This document shows, piece by piece, positions 9,739 through 16,981 of a DNA stretch of 64,000 bases. The stretch is from Lutibacter maritimus. GTDB taxonomy: Bacteria; Bacteroidota; Bacteroidia; Flavobacteriales; Flavobacteriaceae. The stretch is taken from positions 131,501 through 195,500 of the forward strand of contig NZ_FOZP01000008.1 in assembly GCF_900116115.1 (NCBI RefSeq), read 5' to 3'. The notes beneath the pieces were generated by a model that searched no databases, was not told the DNA's origin, and saw nothing but the letters and a program-made list of their open reading frames with translations. Numbering within the stretch: position 1 is the stretch's first letter; every line of letters starts with the position of its first letter. A program made the translations under genes and the position numbers.

Positions 9739-10689
9739 CTATTTAAAATCATTTGGGTTTTTTAAGTATTTCTTTATTTCTCTTTTACTAAATTCTTCAA
9801 ATAGAATAGTTTCATTTAATTCTGAAATGTATTCATTATTATTTTCTAGAATAACAACACCTTTATTAGTTAAAAAATACGGCGTTATATATTTTAAACC
9901 GCTATTTTGACTTTTAAGTGTTTGATTTTTTCTATTTAAGTCTGTAAAAAACAATTGGTAAATTGAAAAGTCAAGCTTGTAATAATCACCACCAAAATTT
10001 TCCAATATTCCTATTTTTGAATGGGGATAGACAGTTTGGCCCAGTTTAACAAACAATGTATTTTTATTTAACCCTTTGTAAGAAGCATAAGAGCCATCAT
10101 CATGTTCAACAACAATATAATTTCGTTTGCTTGTGTAAGCTATTTCAGGTGACGAGTTTCCTTCAAAATCATCAACAATTTTTACAACAATTCCTTTTCT
10201 CATTGCAAAAATGGTGTCAGGTTCTTTTGAGCGAATAGCGTAAGATTTCCAATTTAAAGGTTTTTCACTTCCAAAATACCTTTCTCCTAAAAATGATGCT
10301 TCATAAATTTTTACTTTTTTTCCTTTTTTAATAGGAAGAGTGTAAGTAAATAAACTATCTATTTTAGCTTTATTGTTGCCCATAGTATAAGAAAAAGTAT
10401 AGGAAAAATTAATAGAGCTTTTGTTGTTTATTGGTTTTAAATGCAAAAGATTTCCCCTATAAGAATTTATTACACCATTATAACCGTTAGAGTAGGAGTT
10501 AGTTAAATTTATTAACTCTAATTTTAAATAATAGCTACCGGGTACTTTTTTAGTATATGAAATATCTACACTTTTATCGTTATTTCTTTTAACAATTATA
10601 GATATATTTTTCTCTTGTGAGAAAATTTTTAAATTAACTCCAATAATTAAATAAGTAATTATTGCGTACAGCAATTTTTTATTTTCCAT
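9739..10689 (-). CDS. Exported M23 (LytM)-like protein with degenerate metal site
   Basis: This 316-residue protein has an N-terminal signal peptide (to about residue 24). The region ~165-255 has the beta-rich layout of M23 peptidases: DTIFAMRKGIVVKI, NYIVVEHDDGSYASYKGL, VKLGQTVYPHSKIG and YYKLDFSIY. In active enzymes the last two of these areas give zinc ligands in YAHL and HLHF. Here they read SYKGL and YKLDF, without histidine, so the site cannot bind zinc in the usual way. It may be a scaffold or a regulator of other cell-wall hydrolases, as EnvC-like proteins are, but that is inference. The gene stands alone between TSUP and the Crp/Fnr gene. Confidence 0.7.
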   Translation of the reverse strand: MENKKLLYAIITYLIIGVNLKIFSQEKNISIIVKRNNDKSVDISYTKKVPGSYYLKLELINLTNSYSNGYNGVINSYRGNLLHLKPINNKSSINFSYTFSYTMGNNKAKIDSLFTYTLPIKKGKKVKIYEASFLGERYFGSEKPLNWKSYAIRSKEPDTIFAMRKGIVVKIVDDFEGNSSPEIAYTSKRNYIVVEHDDGSYASYKGLNKNTLFVKLGQTVYPHSKIGILENFGGDYYKLDFSIYQLFFTDLNRKNQTLKSQNSGLKYITPYFLTNKGVVILENNNEYISELNETILFEEFSKREIKKYLKNPNDFK

Positions 10690-10781
10690 TTTCTGGCAAT
10701 AGCAATTTTAGGTAATTTAATAATATACAAATTTGTTAAGTATAAATTAGTTATAATTAACGATACTTTTTTTTGATTAAA

Positions 10782-11435
10782 TTATATATTATCAATAATT
10801 ATTCTATTTCTTCTAATTTTAATTTTTCCTTCGTGTTCCAATATTTTTAATAAACGTGATACTACAACGCGTGATGTATTAATATCGTTTGCAATTTCTT
10901 GGTGAGTTATTATTAAAGTGTTGTTTTCCATTATTTTAACCTTGTCAGTTAAGTATTTGTGAAGTCTGTCATCTAATTTCATAAATGCCAAACTATCAAT
11001 AGAATCTACCATTTCAATTAAACGCATATGATAAGTATCTATAATAAAATGCCTCCAACTTTTATATTTAATAAGCCATTCTTCAATTTTTTCTACAGGG
11101 ACAAAAATACCTTCTGTTTCTTTTTCTGTTAACCCTCTAAACATACTTTTTGTAAGGTTAATACAGTTTATAAATGAAATAGCACAAGTATCTCCTTTTT
11201 CTAAAAAATATAAGGCAATTTCTTCCCCATTTTTATCTTCTCTAATTATTTTTACTGCACCATTTAAGATTAATGGTACGTGCGACATTTTGTCGCCAAT
11301 ATCAATTAAAAGTTCATTTGCTTTAATGCATCTGTATATGCCTACATTTACAATTTCATCAATTAATTCTTTTTCAAAAATAAGCGAATAATAATCTTTT
11401 AACTTTTCCCGTAGAACATCTTTATTTGTAGTCAT
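10782..11435 (-). CDS. Crp/Fnr-family transcriptional regulator
   Basis: This 217-residue protein has an N-terminal cyclic-nucleotide-binding-like barrel (about 20-125) and a C-terminal winged helix-turn-helix: ITHQEIANDINTSRVVVSRLLKILEHEG. The SR pair in the recognition helix matches FNR, whose boxes are TTGAT-N4-ATCAA. The four-cysteine N-terminal cluster of FNR is absent, so it is not an Fe-S oxygen sensor of that kind. The start at 11435 is preferred to the ATG at 11480, because a TAAATTTG promoter element lies between them and the upstream start falls in the porin terminator. It borders the sulfur cluster, whose two main promoters carry FNR-like boxes, so it is a good candidate regulator. 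Confidence 0.9.
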   Translation of the reverse strand: MTTNKDVLREKLKDYYSLIFEKELIDEIVNVGIYRCIKANELLIDIGDKMSHVPLILNGAVKIIREDKNGEEIALYFLEKGDTCAISFINCINLTKSMFRGLTEKETEGIFVPVEKIEEWLIKYKSWRHFIIDTYHMRLIEMVDSIDSLAFMKLDDRLHKYLTDKVKIMENNTLIITHQEIANDINTSRVVVSRLLKILEHEGKIKIRRNRIIIDNI

Positions 11436-11458
11436 ATTTTTTAGAATAGCGATTGTTA

Positions 11459-11466
11459 CAAATTTA
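11459..11466 (-). promoter_or_regulatory. -7 promoter element of the Crp/Fnr gene
   Basis: The minus strand reads TAAATTTG (TAnnTTTG), 23 bases before the ATG at 11435. It lies downstream of the porin terminator, so the regulator gene is transcribed on its own. Confidence 0.6.
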
Positions 11467-11480
11467 AACATTTTCCACAA

Positions 11481-11510
11481 AAAAACTCCTGATTTGCATC
11501 AGGAGTTTTA
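11481..11510 (-). terminator. Intrinsic terminator after the porin gene
   Basis: AAAACTCCTGAT and ATCAGGAGTTTT pair around a four-base loop. On the minus strand the stem is followed by a run of seven or more T, so it ends the porin transcript. Confidence 0.85.
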
Positions 11511-11536
11511 GTTTCAAATAATTTATATATAATAAA

Positions 11537-12586
11537 TTAAAACTTAACTTGTAGTTGCATTAAAAGTGCGTCGTTATCTATAGTTGTAGCTGTTTCAATT
11601 TTGTTTTGATAATTGATTTGTAATCTTGTATTATCATTAAAGAAATAGTTTACACCTAAAGTCATCATTTCTTGATAACCTATTTTTTTAATATTTAAAT
11701 CTTGATCAAAGTATTCATATTTAAATACTGGTTGCCATTGTTTGTTTATGTCATATGATGCCATCACGTAAGCTCCAGCTCTTTTTGCACCTAATTCTAA
11801 AGGAGTTGCTCCACAACCACCACCTGCAGCTCTGTTATAATCGCCTTCATCATAAATATATTCACTAGTAACATTAAATTTATTGTATGTTAATGCAATT
11901 TCTGCACCATAAGAAGTTCTATCAGTTTCATTATTATTTGGGTAACCATATCTAAAACTACCACCAATACTCATAAAATCAAATAATTTATATGATGCGC
12001 GTCCAATAATATCTTTTTTAGTGTTATTATCAGCAACACCTAAACCTCTACCATTCATTAAAGCTAGAGAATAACGGAACTTAGTTTTAGAAGTACCTCC
12101 TAATAACATTACACCCATATCTCTTTGGGGAGATACTAATTGATCAGAAACAATTGCTCTGTCAATAGTAGTTAAACTATGGCAAGGTGTGTTCACTTCT
12201 AAACCAAAAGGTTGTTTAAAAGAACCAACAGAAACTTTTGCCCACTCATATTTGTCATATGTAATAAATGCATCCATTAAATAAACATTACCATCAGATG
12301 AAATAAAGTCACTTGTTTCTATCATTGCATAGTAAGAAAACGTTCTGTTTACTCTACCTCGAACTCCAAAACGAGCTCTTTTAAATTTAAAAGTACTTGT
12401 TTTATCATCAGTAAAATGTGAATCATATTCTGGTTGAAAATATCCAAAAAATGTTGTGCTACTAGTTTTTGGAACCCCGCTATTTGTAGCAGAAGTACCA
12501 GCATCATCTTCACAGCCTTGTGCATAAGTTGCAGAAAAAGAAAGAGTAAAGATAATAGTAAAGATGAATATTATTTTTGTTTTCAT
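11537..12586 (-). CDS. Outer-membrane porin, OprO/OprP-like, with three cysteines
   Basis: This 349-residue protein has a signal peptide ending near AQG at residue 24. It is a beta-barrel of the phosphate-selective porin O/P type, with GYFQPEYDSHF, FKFKRARFGVRGRVNRTFSYYAMIETSD, QPFGLE and a C-terminal LLMQLQVKF ending in Phe, as needed for Bam-mediated insertion. It would admit anions to the periplasm. Unusually for a porin it has three cysteines: Cys25 (right after the predicted cleavage site), Cys135 (NTPCHSLTT) and Cys258 (AAGGGCGATP). It is last in the operon after two exported rhodaneses, which suggests transport of a sulfur compound; that role is inference. Confidence 0.85.
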   Translation of the reverse strand: MKTKIIFIFTIIFTLSFSATYAQGCEDDAGTSATNSGVPKTSSTTFFGYFQPEYDSHFTDDKTSTFKFKRARFGVRGRVNRTFSYYAMIETSDFISSDGNVYLMDAFITYDKYEWAKVSVGSFKQPFGLEVNTPCHSLTTIDRAIVSDQLVSPQRDMGVMLLGGTSKTKFRYSLALMNGRGLGVADNNTKKDIIGRASYKLFDFMSIGGSFRYGYPNNNETDRTSYGAEIALTYNKFNVTSEYIYDEGDYNRAAGGGCGATPLELGAKRAGAYVMASYDINKQWQPVFKYEYFDQDLNIKKIGYQEMMTLGVNYFFNDNTRLQINYQNKIETATTIDNDALLMQLQVKF

Positions 12587-12606
12587 AATTTGTGTTTTTA
12601 ATAAAA

Positions 12607-12680
12607 AGCCCTAAAAACTTACGTTACTTATTGGTATGTAAAACAGCATTTTAAACATTGTGTTTACAATTTTTAGGGCT
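12607..12680 (-). terminator. Long-looped stem between the rhodanese lipoprotein and porin genes
   Basis: AGCCCTAAAAA (12607-12617) and TTTTTAGGGCT (12670-12680) are perfect complements separated by about 52 bases, with a small inner hairpin (AAACA-TTG-TGTTT). On the minus strand the stem is followed by a short T-rich stretch. It could be a weak terminator, an attenuator or an RNA-processing site that sets the porin level separately from the upstream genes. Confidence 0.45.
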
Positions 12681-12704
12681 TGGTTTTGTTAATTCATTTA
12701 TTAA

Positions 12705-13694
12705 TTAGTTACCAAATGGTAAATCTTTTGATACGCTAGCACTCCATTTATTAGATGACCAAGCAGCATTACTATTATATAATCCGTTCATTCCAAAAGT
12801 TAAACTATAAGCATCGTATCCTAAAACACGTAGCCAAGCTGTAACAACTGCTGATGTTTGACCAGTGTAACAGTAAGTAACCACTTTTGCATTTGGATCT
12901 AAACCTAATACACTATTATCAGCTATTGATAATGGTTGTATTCTATAGGCACCTTTAATGTGTCCAAATCCTGTAAAATCTGTTGAGCTAAAGAAATTAT
13001 TAATAAAATAATTAGTTGGAGCAGCTAATACATCACTACCTTTTACGGTTTTAAAACCTGCAGCAACAACTTCTTCAACACGTTTTTTAAGAATGGCTTC
13101 ACCTGAAGTAGATAAACTTGTAAAAGATGGTTTTGAAAATACTTGATTTGCAGGCGCAGCATCATAAGACCAATTTGCATTACCATCGGCAATATTTCCT
13201 ATGTTATTATTCCAAGATCCAGCAGTTGATGAGTTCCATCCTGACATTCCCCATTTTAAAGCTTGTGTATTTTTATAGCCATACATACGCATTAAAGCAG
13301 TTGCATAACAAGCTGTTTGGCCAGTGTAACATACTACTAAAACTGGCTTAGCTCCTGCAGCAGTTCCTTCAGCTAAAATGTTTGAGAAAGCAACATTTTT
13401 TGCTCCTGCAATATGACTTGTTGCGTAATCAGAAGCGCTTCTAATGTCAATAATATAATATTTTGCTAAAAAAGCGGGTAAATCTGCTTCAGCTGGAGCT
13501 GCAGTTACAAATTTTGCTCCATCAACACTTGTATCTACATTAGGCAAATCTAAATTTGCTGTTAACATATAATCAACCATTAGTGTTTGAGCAGGAGTTT
13601 GTACAACTTGTAAGTCGTCACCTTTGTCGCAAGAGGTTAAGAATATTGATGGAATTAAGAATAGTCCAATTAATATTAATGATATTTTTTTCAT
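12705..13694 (-). CDS. Lipoprotein with two rhodanese domains
   Basis: This 329-residue protein has a lipoprotein signal ending FLTSC (Cys22), so it is membrane-anchored outside the cytoplasm. It contains two rhodanese-like domains (about 60-155 and 200-315), each with an active-site cysteine: Cys122 in VVCYTGQTACY and Cys275 in TYCYTGQTSAV. Single-domain and classical rhodaneses carry sulfane sulfur on this cysteine as a persulfide. Here both domains keep it, whereas in classical tandem enzymes the first is inactive. The loop lacks the usual arginine. It follows a second, related double-rhodanese gene by 42 bases, and a stem-loop and the porin gene come next. The likely role is periplasmic sulfane-sulfur binding or transfer. 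Confidence 0.88.
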   Translation of the reverse strand: MKKISLILIGLFLIPSIFLTSCDKGDDLQVVQTPAQTLMVDYMLTANLDLPNVDTSVDGAKFVTAAPAEADLPAFLAKYYIIDIRSASDYATSHIAGAKNVAFSNILAEGTAAGAKPVLVVCYTGQTACYATALMRMYGYKNTQALKWGMSGWNSSTAGSWNNNIGNIADGNANWSYDAAPANQVFSKPSFTSLSTSGEAILKKRVEEVVAAGFKTVKGSDVLAAPTNYFINNFFSSTDFTGFGHIKGAYRIQPLSIADNSVLGLDPNAKVVTYCYTGQTSAVVTAWLRVLGYDAYSLTFGMNGLYNSNAAWSSNKWSASVSKDLPFGN

Positions 13695-13736
13695 GATTTG
13701 TTTGTTTTGGTTATTATAATTAAGCCTTTTGGCGTT

Positions 13737-14729
13737 TTATTCTACTACTGGGTATTCTTTAATTTCCTCAGATGAAAATCCATTCCACCCTTTTTCCTTT
13801 AAAACAGTGTTCATATAACTATTTGCTCCATATCCTAAATTATAAACATCATAGCCTAATACTTGCAAATAAGCAACAGCATATGCTGCAGACAAACCTG
13901 TATCACAACTAACTAATATTTTTTTGTTTGTAGGTAAAGTGTATAAATCTGCAGTTGAAGAAAGTGAAGAGTTTGGTTGATATCTTACAGCTCCTGGTAC
14001 GTGACCAAAATTGTATTTATCTTCACTAACATAATTTACTGTATAATAATCACTTGGGTTTTCAAAAACAGTTTCAGCTTTTACAATAAATTCTTTGTAT
14101 GGTTTAGCGAAAGCTTCTTCAATACGTTGTTTTAAAATATCCTTTCCTTCAGTTTTTCCTGTTGAAATTGTAGGTGTTGTTGTTTTTTCTGGTATTGGAT
14201 TTACTGTGGTTTCTAATTGATTAGCAAATGCATCTGAAGAATTTTTTTTCCAAATGTTTGTTGCAAATTCATCAGCCCAAGAACTCATGCCCCATTTTAA
14301 ACTATATACATTATTATAACCAGCTAAACGAAGTAATCCTGCATAATAAGCAGCAGATTGACCTGAGTAACATACAATTGTAATTTTGTCATAATTTTCT
14401 GGAGTTATTTTAGTTTCAAAATATTTTAATAACTCAGGACCTTCAACATTTTCAGCATTTTGAATGTGTCCATAAGCATACCAATCTTCACTTCTAATAT
14501 CTAAAACAAGGTATTTTTTGTTTCTTACATTATCTTTAATTTCTGGAGCTAAAATAATTGCAGGAGCTAATTCACTGTTTATAAAATTTCCATTTTCTTC
14601 TAAATATTTAACCAATATTTCAAACTCTGTAGGGTCGTTTATTGGTTGTTGTTGCACATGGTTTTTAAAACTACTTAATAAAATAACTGTAGTAAAAAGC
14701 AGTATTGCATATATTGATATTTTTTTCAT
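13737..14729 (-). CDS. Exported protein with two rhodanese domains
   Basis: This 330-residue protein has an N-terminal signal or anchor helix (5-20) and no lipobox. Two rhodanese-like domains have candidate sulfur-carrying cysteines at Cys120 (TIVCYSGQSAAYYAG) and Cys275 (LVSCDTGLSAAYAV). It shares domain order and motifs (KWGMSSW, LGYDVYNLGYG) with the next gene, so the pair arose by duplication. It is first in its transcription unit, with a -7 element 45 bases upstream of the ATG and an FNR-like box centred 29.5 bases above that. The probable role is periplasmic sulfane-sulfur handling. Its natural donor and acceptor are unknown. Confidence 0.87.
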   Translation of the reverse strand: MKKISIYAILLFTTVILLSSFKNHVQQQPINDPTEFEILVKYLEENGNFINSELAPAIILAPEIKDNVRNKKYLVLDIRSEDWYAYGHIQNAENVEGPELLKYFETKITPENYDKITIVCYSGQSAAYYAGLLRLAGYNNVYSLKWGMSSWADEFATNIWKKNSSDAFANQLETTVNPIPEKTTTPTISTGKTEGKDILKQRIEEAFAKPYKEFIVKAETVFENPSDYYTVNYVSEDKYNFGHVPGAVRYQPNSSLSSTADLYTLPTNKKILVSCDTGLSAAYAVAYLQVLGYDVYNLGYGANSYMNTVLKEKGWNGFSSEEIKEYPVVE

Positions 14730-14773
14730 CCTTAATAAATTTTTAATTAATAATTTGCTATAATTGTTACATC

Positions 14774-14817
14774 AAAATTAAATACGAAAACGTTTGAAAT
14801 TTATGACTTTTATCATT
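14774..14817 (-). promoter_or_regulatory. Promoter of the double-rhodanese operon with an FNR-like box
   Basis: On the minus strand TAATTTTG (14774-14781) matches TAnnTTTG, and no -33 TTTG is present. Bases 14804-14817 read ATGAC-TTTT-ATCAT, a 5-N4-5 dyad like FNR sites, centred 29.5 bases above the first base of the -7 element, near -40 from the start point. The promoter of the molybdoenzyme operon has the same box at the same distance. The 16-mer CGAAAACGTTTGAAAT lies between box and -7 element. Confidence 0.65.
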
Positions 14818-15002
14818 AATTAGCTATATATAATTGTTCTGTTTAGATACTTTAGTTACACAACTAAGTGTCAGTAAATCAATTGTTTAAGCTAATTTTT
14901 TGATGATTAATTTTGATGAAATTTTAAGTAGGAAAAAGAGGTGTTGTATTATTATTTTTTTTTAAGTAAAAACGAACTTTTGGAGTTTAAAAAAGACACA
15001 AA
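14818..15002. other. Intergenic stretch without a recognised gene
   Basis: The 317 bases between the two rhodanese groups hold the promoter region at one end and a terminator at the other. The middle is AT-rich and has no reading frame with recognisable coding character. An imperfect dyad around 14863-14880 (TTAGTTACACAACTAAG) is the only other structure seen. Confidence 0.5.
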
Positions 15003-15034
15003 AAAAAAGCTGTTTTATTTTTAAAACAGCTTTA
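15003..15034 (-). terminator. Intrinsic terminator of the molybdoenzyme/YeeE/rhodanese operon
   Basis: AAAGCTGTTTTA and TAAAACAGCTTT form a 12-base stem around a short loop. On the minus strand a run of about ten T follows. It lies 13 bases after the stop of the last gene and separates this operon from the double-rhodanese operon. Confidence 0.88.
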
Positions 15035-15046
15035 TAATGATTAAAA

Positions 15047-15664
15047 TTAACAACCACCTTCGGCGGGTTTTTTCTTTTTCTTTTGAACAGTAATTACCTT
15101 TTTAGGAGTCACAACTTTTACAGGTATTGGTTTTGATTCAACAGATGCTTTTTTTATAGATTCATCAATAAATTCTTTAATATCAGCAATAGATTTTTCT
15201 ATAGTATCATTTATTGTAATTAGTTGATTTTGATAATAACTATTTTTAATAGTAGCCATTTTTACATTACTATATCCTAACTGATTTAACAGTAAAAAAG
15301 GAACTGTAACATCATTGGTGTTTGAACCGTATAAAACAATAGTTTGGTTAGTTGCTTTTAAGTTGTTTAAAATTTTTGAGTTTTCATCATTTAAAATTTC
15401 AGGAGTATAAATGTTTATTGCATTTTCAAGATGCCCTTTTTCAAACTCAAATTGGTTTCTAACATCTATTAATGCTAAATTTTCACCTTTTAAATCTTCT
15501 AATGTTGCAAAAAAGTTGCTATTAGTGATAGTTTCTAAGGTGCTTTTAGTATTATTAGCATACAAATGTTTAGGTTTTTTGTATGATAAAACAGCTATTA
15601 AAACAACTAATATTGTTATTACTGCGGCTATTGATATTCTTTTAGTTTTTTCTAATTCTTTCAT
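15047..15664 (-). CDS. Membrane-anchored degenerate rhodanese-like protein with a KKKKKPAEGGC tail
   Basis: This 205-residue protein has one N-terminal membrane helix (about 10-27) and a rhodanese-like domain (about 45-150) with LALIDVRNQFEFEKGHLENAINI. The active-site loop reads IVLYGSNTN, so the normal sulfur-carrying cysteine is missing (Gly113). The only cysteine in the whole protein is its last residue, Cys205, at the end of a basic, proline-containing tether: PKKVITVQKKKKKPAEGGC. The preceding gene product has the same last 18 residues. The layout suggests a domain that presents a swinging C-terminal thiol, comparable in principle with the GGCGG arm of SoxY, but no homology to SoxY is visible. 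It is last in the operon with YeeE and the molybdoenzyme. Confidence 0.75.
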   Translation of the reverse strand: MKELEKTKRISIAAVITILVVLIAVLSYKKPKHLYANNTKSTLETITNSNFFATLEDLKGENLALIDVRNQFEFEKGHLENAINIYTPEILNDENSKILNNLKATNQTIVLYGSNTNDVTVPFLLLNQLGYSNVKMATIKNSYYQNQLITINDTIEKSIADIKEFIDESIKKASVESKPIPVKVVTPKKVITVQKKKKKPAEGGC

Positions 15665-15748
15665 AATATATATTTTATAAAAATTGAAAAATTAACAACC
15701 ACCTTCAGCTGGTTTTTTCTTTTTCTTTTGAACAGTAATTACTTTTTT
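15047..15748 (-). repeat. Near-identical 57-base gene ends encoding the GGC tail
   Basis: Bases 15047-15103 and 15692-15748 (stop plus the last 18 codons of two adjacent genes) differ at only three positions, all silent, while the rest of the two genes is strongly diverged. This points to recent duplication, gene conversion or strong constraint acting on the tail. Confidence 0.75.
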
Positions 15749-16348
15749 TGGTGCCACTTTTTTAACTTCTATAGGTTTATCAACCTTAAATTGTTCTGGA
15801 TATGCTACACCAAAAAACATACTTGCAGCTTTTCTAGTATTATAAAGTTCATAATCTAACGAAGTCATATCTTCAGTTGGAACTGGTGGGTTTATAATTG
15901 TTTTATACCAATTATTGATACCTCCTTTTAAAACTTTTAAATTTTTGTAACCTAATCTATTGCATAAAACCCAAGCTTGATCTGCGTAAAAGTTATCATT
16001 AGAAAATAAGATAACATTGTATTGAGCTTGATTTAAGTATGGAATAGATTCTTCATCTAACAATTTTTTAAGTGGAATATTAATAGCATTTGGTAATGAG
16101 TATTTAGTATATTCTGATTCCTCTCTCACATCAATTAATATAAAAGAAGGGTCTTGGTTTACTAATTTGTCAGCTAAAATATCAGTTGAAATATATCTTT
16201 CCGGACTTATTGCTTTGCTTAGTAATTCTTCCGGTTCAATTCCTTCATGTTTTTGGTATTTAGGTAATAAAACCAAACCTCCGGCTAGAACAATAAGAAT
16301 GGCTGCAAGAAATACATATCTTTTTGACACTGATTTTGTTGTGTTCAT
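15692..16348 (-). CDS. Second membrane-anchored degenerate rhodanese-like protein with a KKKKKPAEGGC tail
   Basis: This 218-residue protein has one N-terminal membrane helix (about 11-29) and a rhodanese-like domain (about 50-150) with FILIDVREESEYTKYSLPNAINIPL. The catalytic loop reads VILFSNDNFYADQAW: serine (116) stands where rhodaneses have cysteine, so persulfide chemistry there is unlikely. One other cysteine, Cys129, sits in the following helix. The C-terminus is again PKKVITVQKKKKKPAEGGC. It lies 15 bases after a YeeE/YedE gene and 27 bases before its paralogue in the same operon. The domain may dock sulfur species or partner proteins, with the terminal Cys218 as carrier; this is inference. 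Confidence 0.75.
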   Translation of the reverse strand: MNTTKSVSKRYVFLAAILIVLAGGLVLLPKYQKHEGIEPEELLSKAISPERYISTDILADKLVNQDPSFILIDVREESEYTKYSLPNAINIPLKKLLDEESIPYLNQAQYNVILFSNDNFYADQAWVLCNRLGYKNLKVLKGGINNWYKTIINPPVPTEDMTSLDYELYNTRKAASMFFGVAYPEQFKVDKPIEVKKVAPKKVITVQKKKKKPAEGGC

Positions 16349-16363
16349 AATTTTTAGTTGTTA

Positions 16364-16954
16364 TTAATAAAATACTTTTTTAATTTTTTTGCCTAATAAA
16401 TCTGTTAAATAAAAGGCTAGAATCGCAGCAATAGTTAGTATAAAAATAAACCAATAAGGATTAACACCAAAGCTATCCACTACAGTAATATTTCCTAAAA
16501 ATGAGCCTTCATATAATGGTTGAAAGAGTGTGTAAAATTCAGCAAAGATAAAAACTCCAATCATAATTCCAACTACATAAACCATTGCATCTATTTTGCC
16601 AATAGCTACAGAAGTTAGTGCTGTTCCTGGACAAAATCCTGCTGCAACAAATCCAACACCCATAATTGCTCCACCAACAATTCCTCCCCAAAGGTAAGTA
16701 GGTTGAACATATAATTCAGCTACTCTTATATAACCAAGGTAGTCCATATAATATAATCCAATAGAAGCTACTACAGCTGCCGTAAAAAATACTTTTAAAA
16801 CGGCAAAGTCATAACCGTAAAATACTCCTGCAAGTTTTCTTGATGATGAAAATCCTGATGATTCTAGTACAAATCCGAATGCAATACCTATTAAAATAGC
16901 TAAAACACTGTCCCACTCATAAGGAATTACACCGTTAGGAATTAATGGTCCCAT
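16364..16954 (-). CDS. YeeE/YedE family transporter half (GFCPGT motif)
   Basis: This 196-residue integral membrane protein has about five helices. Its signature GFVAAGFCPGTALTSVAIGK holds a conserved cysteine (Cys108) of the YeeE/YedE family. TsuA, a characterised member, takes up thiosulfate through a path lined by conserved cysteines. Full-length TsuA has about twice this length; here the family is encoded as two short genes, this one and the one just upstream, which carries the other cysteine motif. They probably form a heteromeric thiosulfate or sulfane-sulfur transporter. A rhodanese-like gene follows after 15 bases, an association also found for other YeeE genes. Confidence 0.87.
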   Translation of the reverse strand: MGPLIPNGVIPYEWDSVLAILIGIAFGFVLESSGFSSSRKLAGVFYGYDFAVLKVFFTAAVVASIGLYYMDYLGYIRVAELYVQPTYLWGGIVGGAIMGVGFVAAGFCPGTALTSVAIGKIDAMVYVVGIMIGVFIFAEFYTLFQPLYEGSFLGNITVVDSFGVNPYWFIFILTIAAILAFYLTDLLGKKIKKVFY

Positions 16955-16981
16955 AATTTTTATTTTTTTATAATGTTTTAA

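Noticed and set aside
10782-11435. Identification of the regulator as a true oxygen-sensing FNR
   Set aside because: The N-terminal cysteine cluster for the [4Fe-4S] centre is absent. Only the DNA-binding SR pair resembles FNR.
11436-11480. Upstream ATG extending the Crp/Fnr protein by 15 residues
   Set aside because: A TAAATTTG promoter element lies between the two starts and the longer start reaches into the porin terminator.
15047-16348. Calling the GGC-tailed proteins SoxY
   Set aside because: The tail is only analogous: SoxY ends GGCGG on an immunoglobulin-like fold and pairs with SoxZ. Here the scaffold is rhodanese-like and no SoxXAYZB genes are present.
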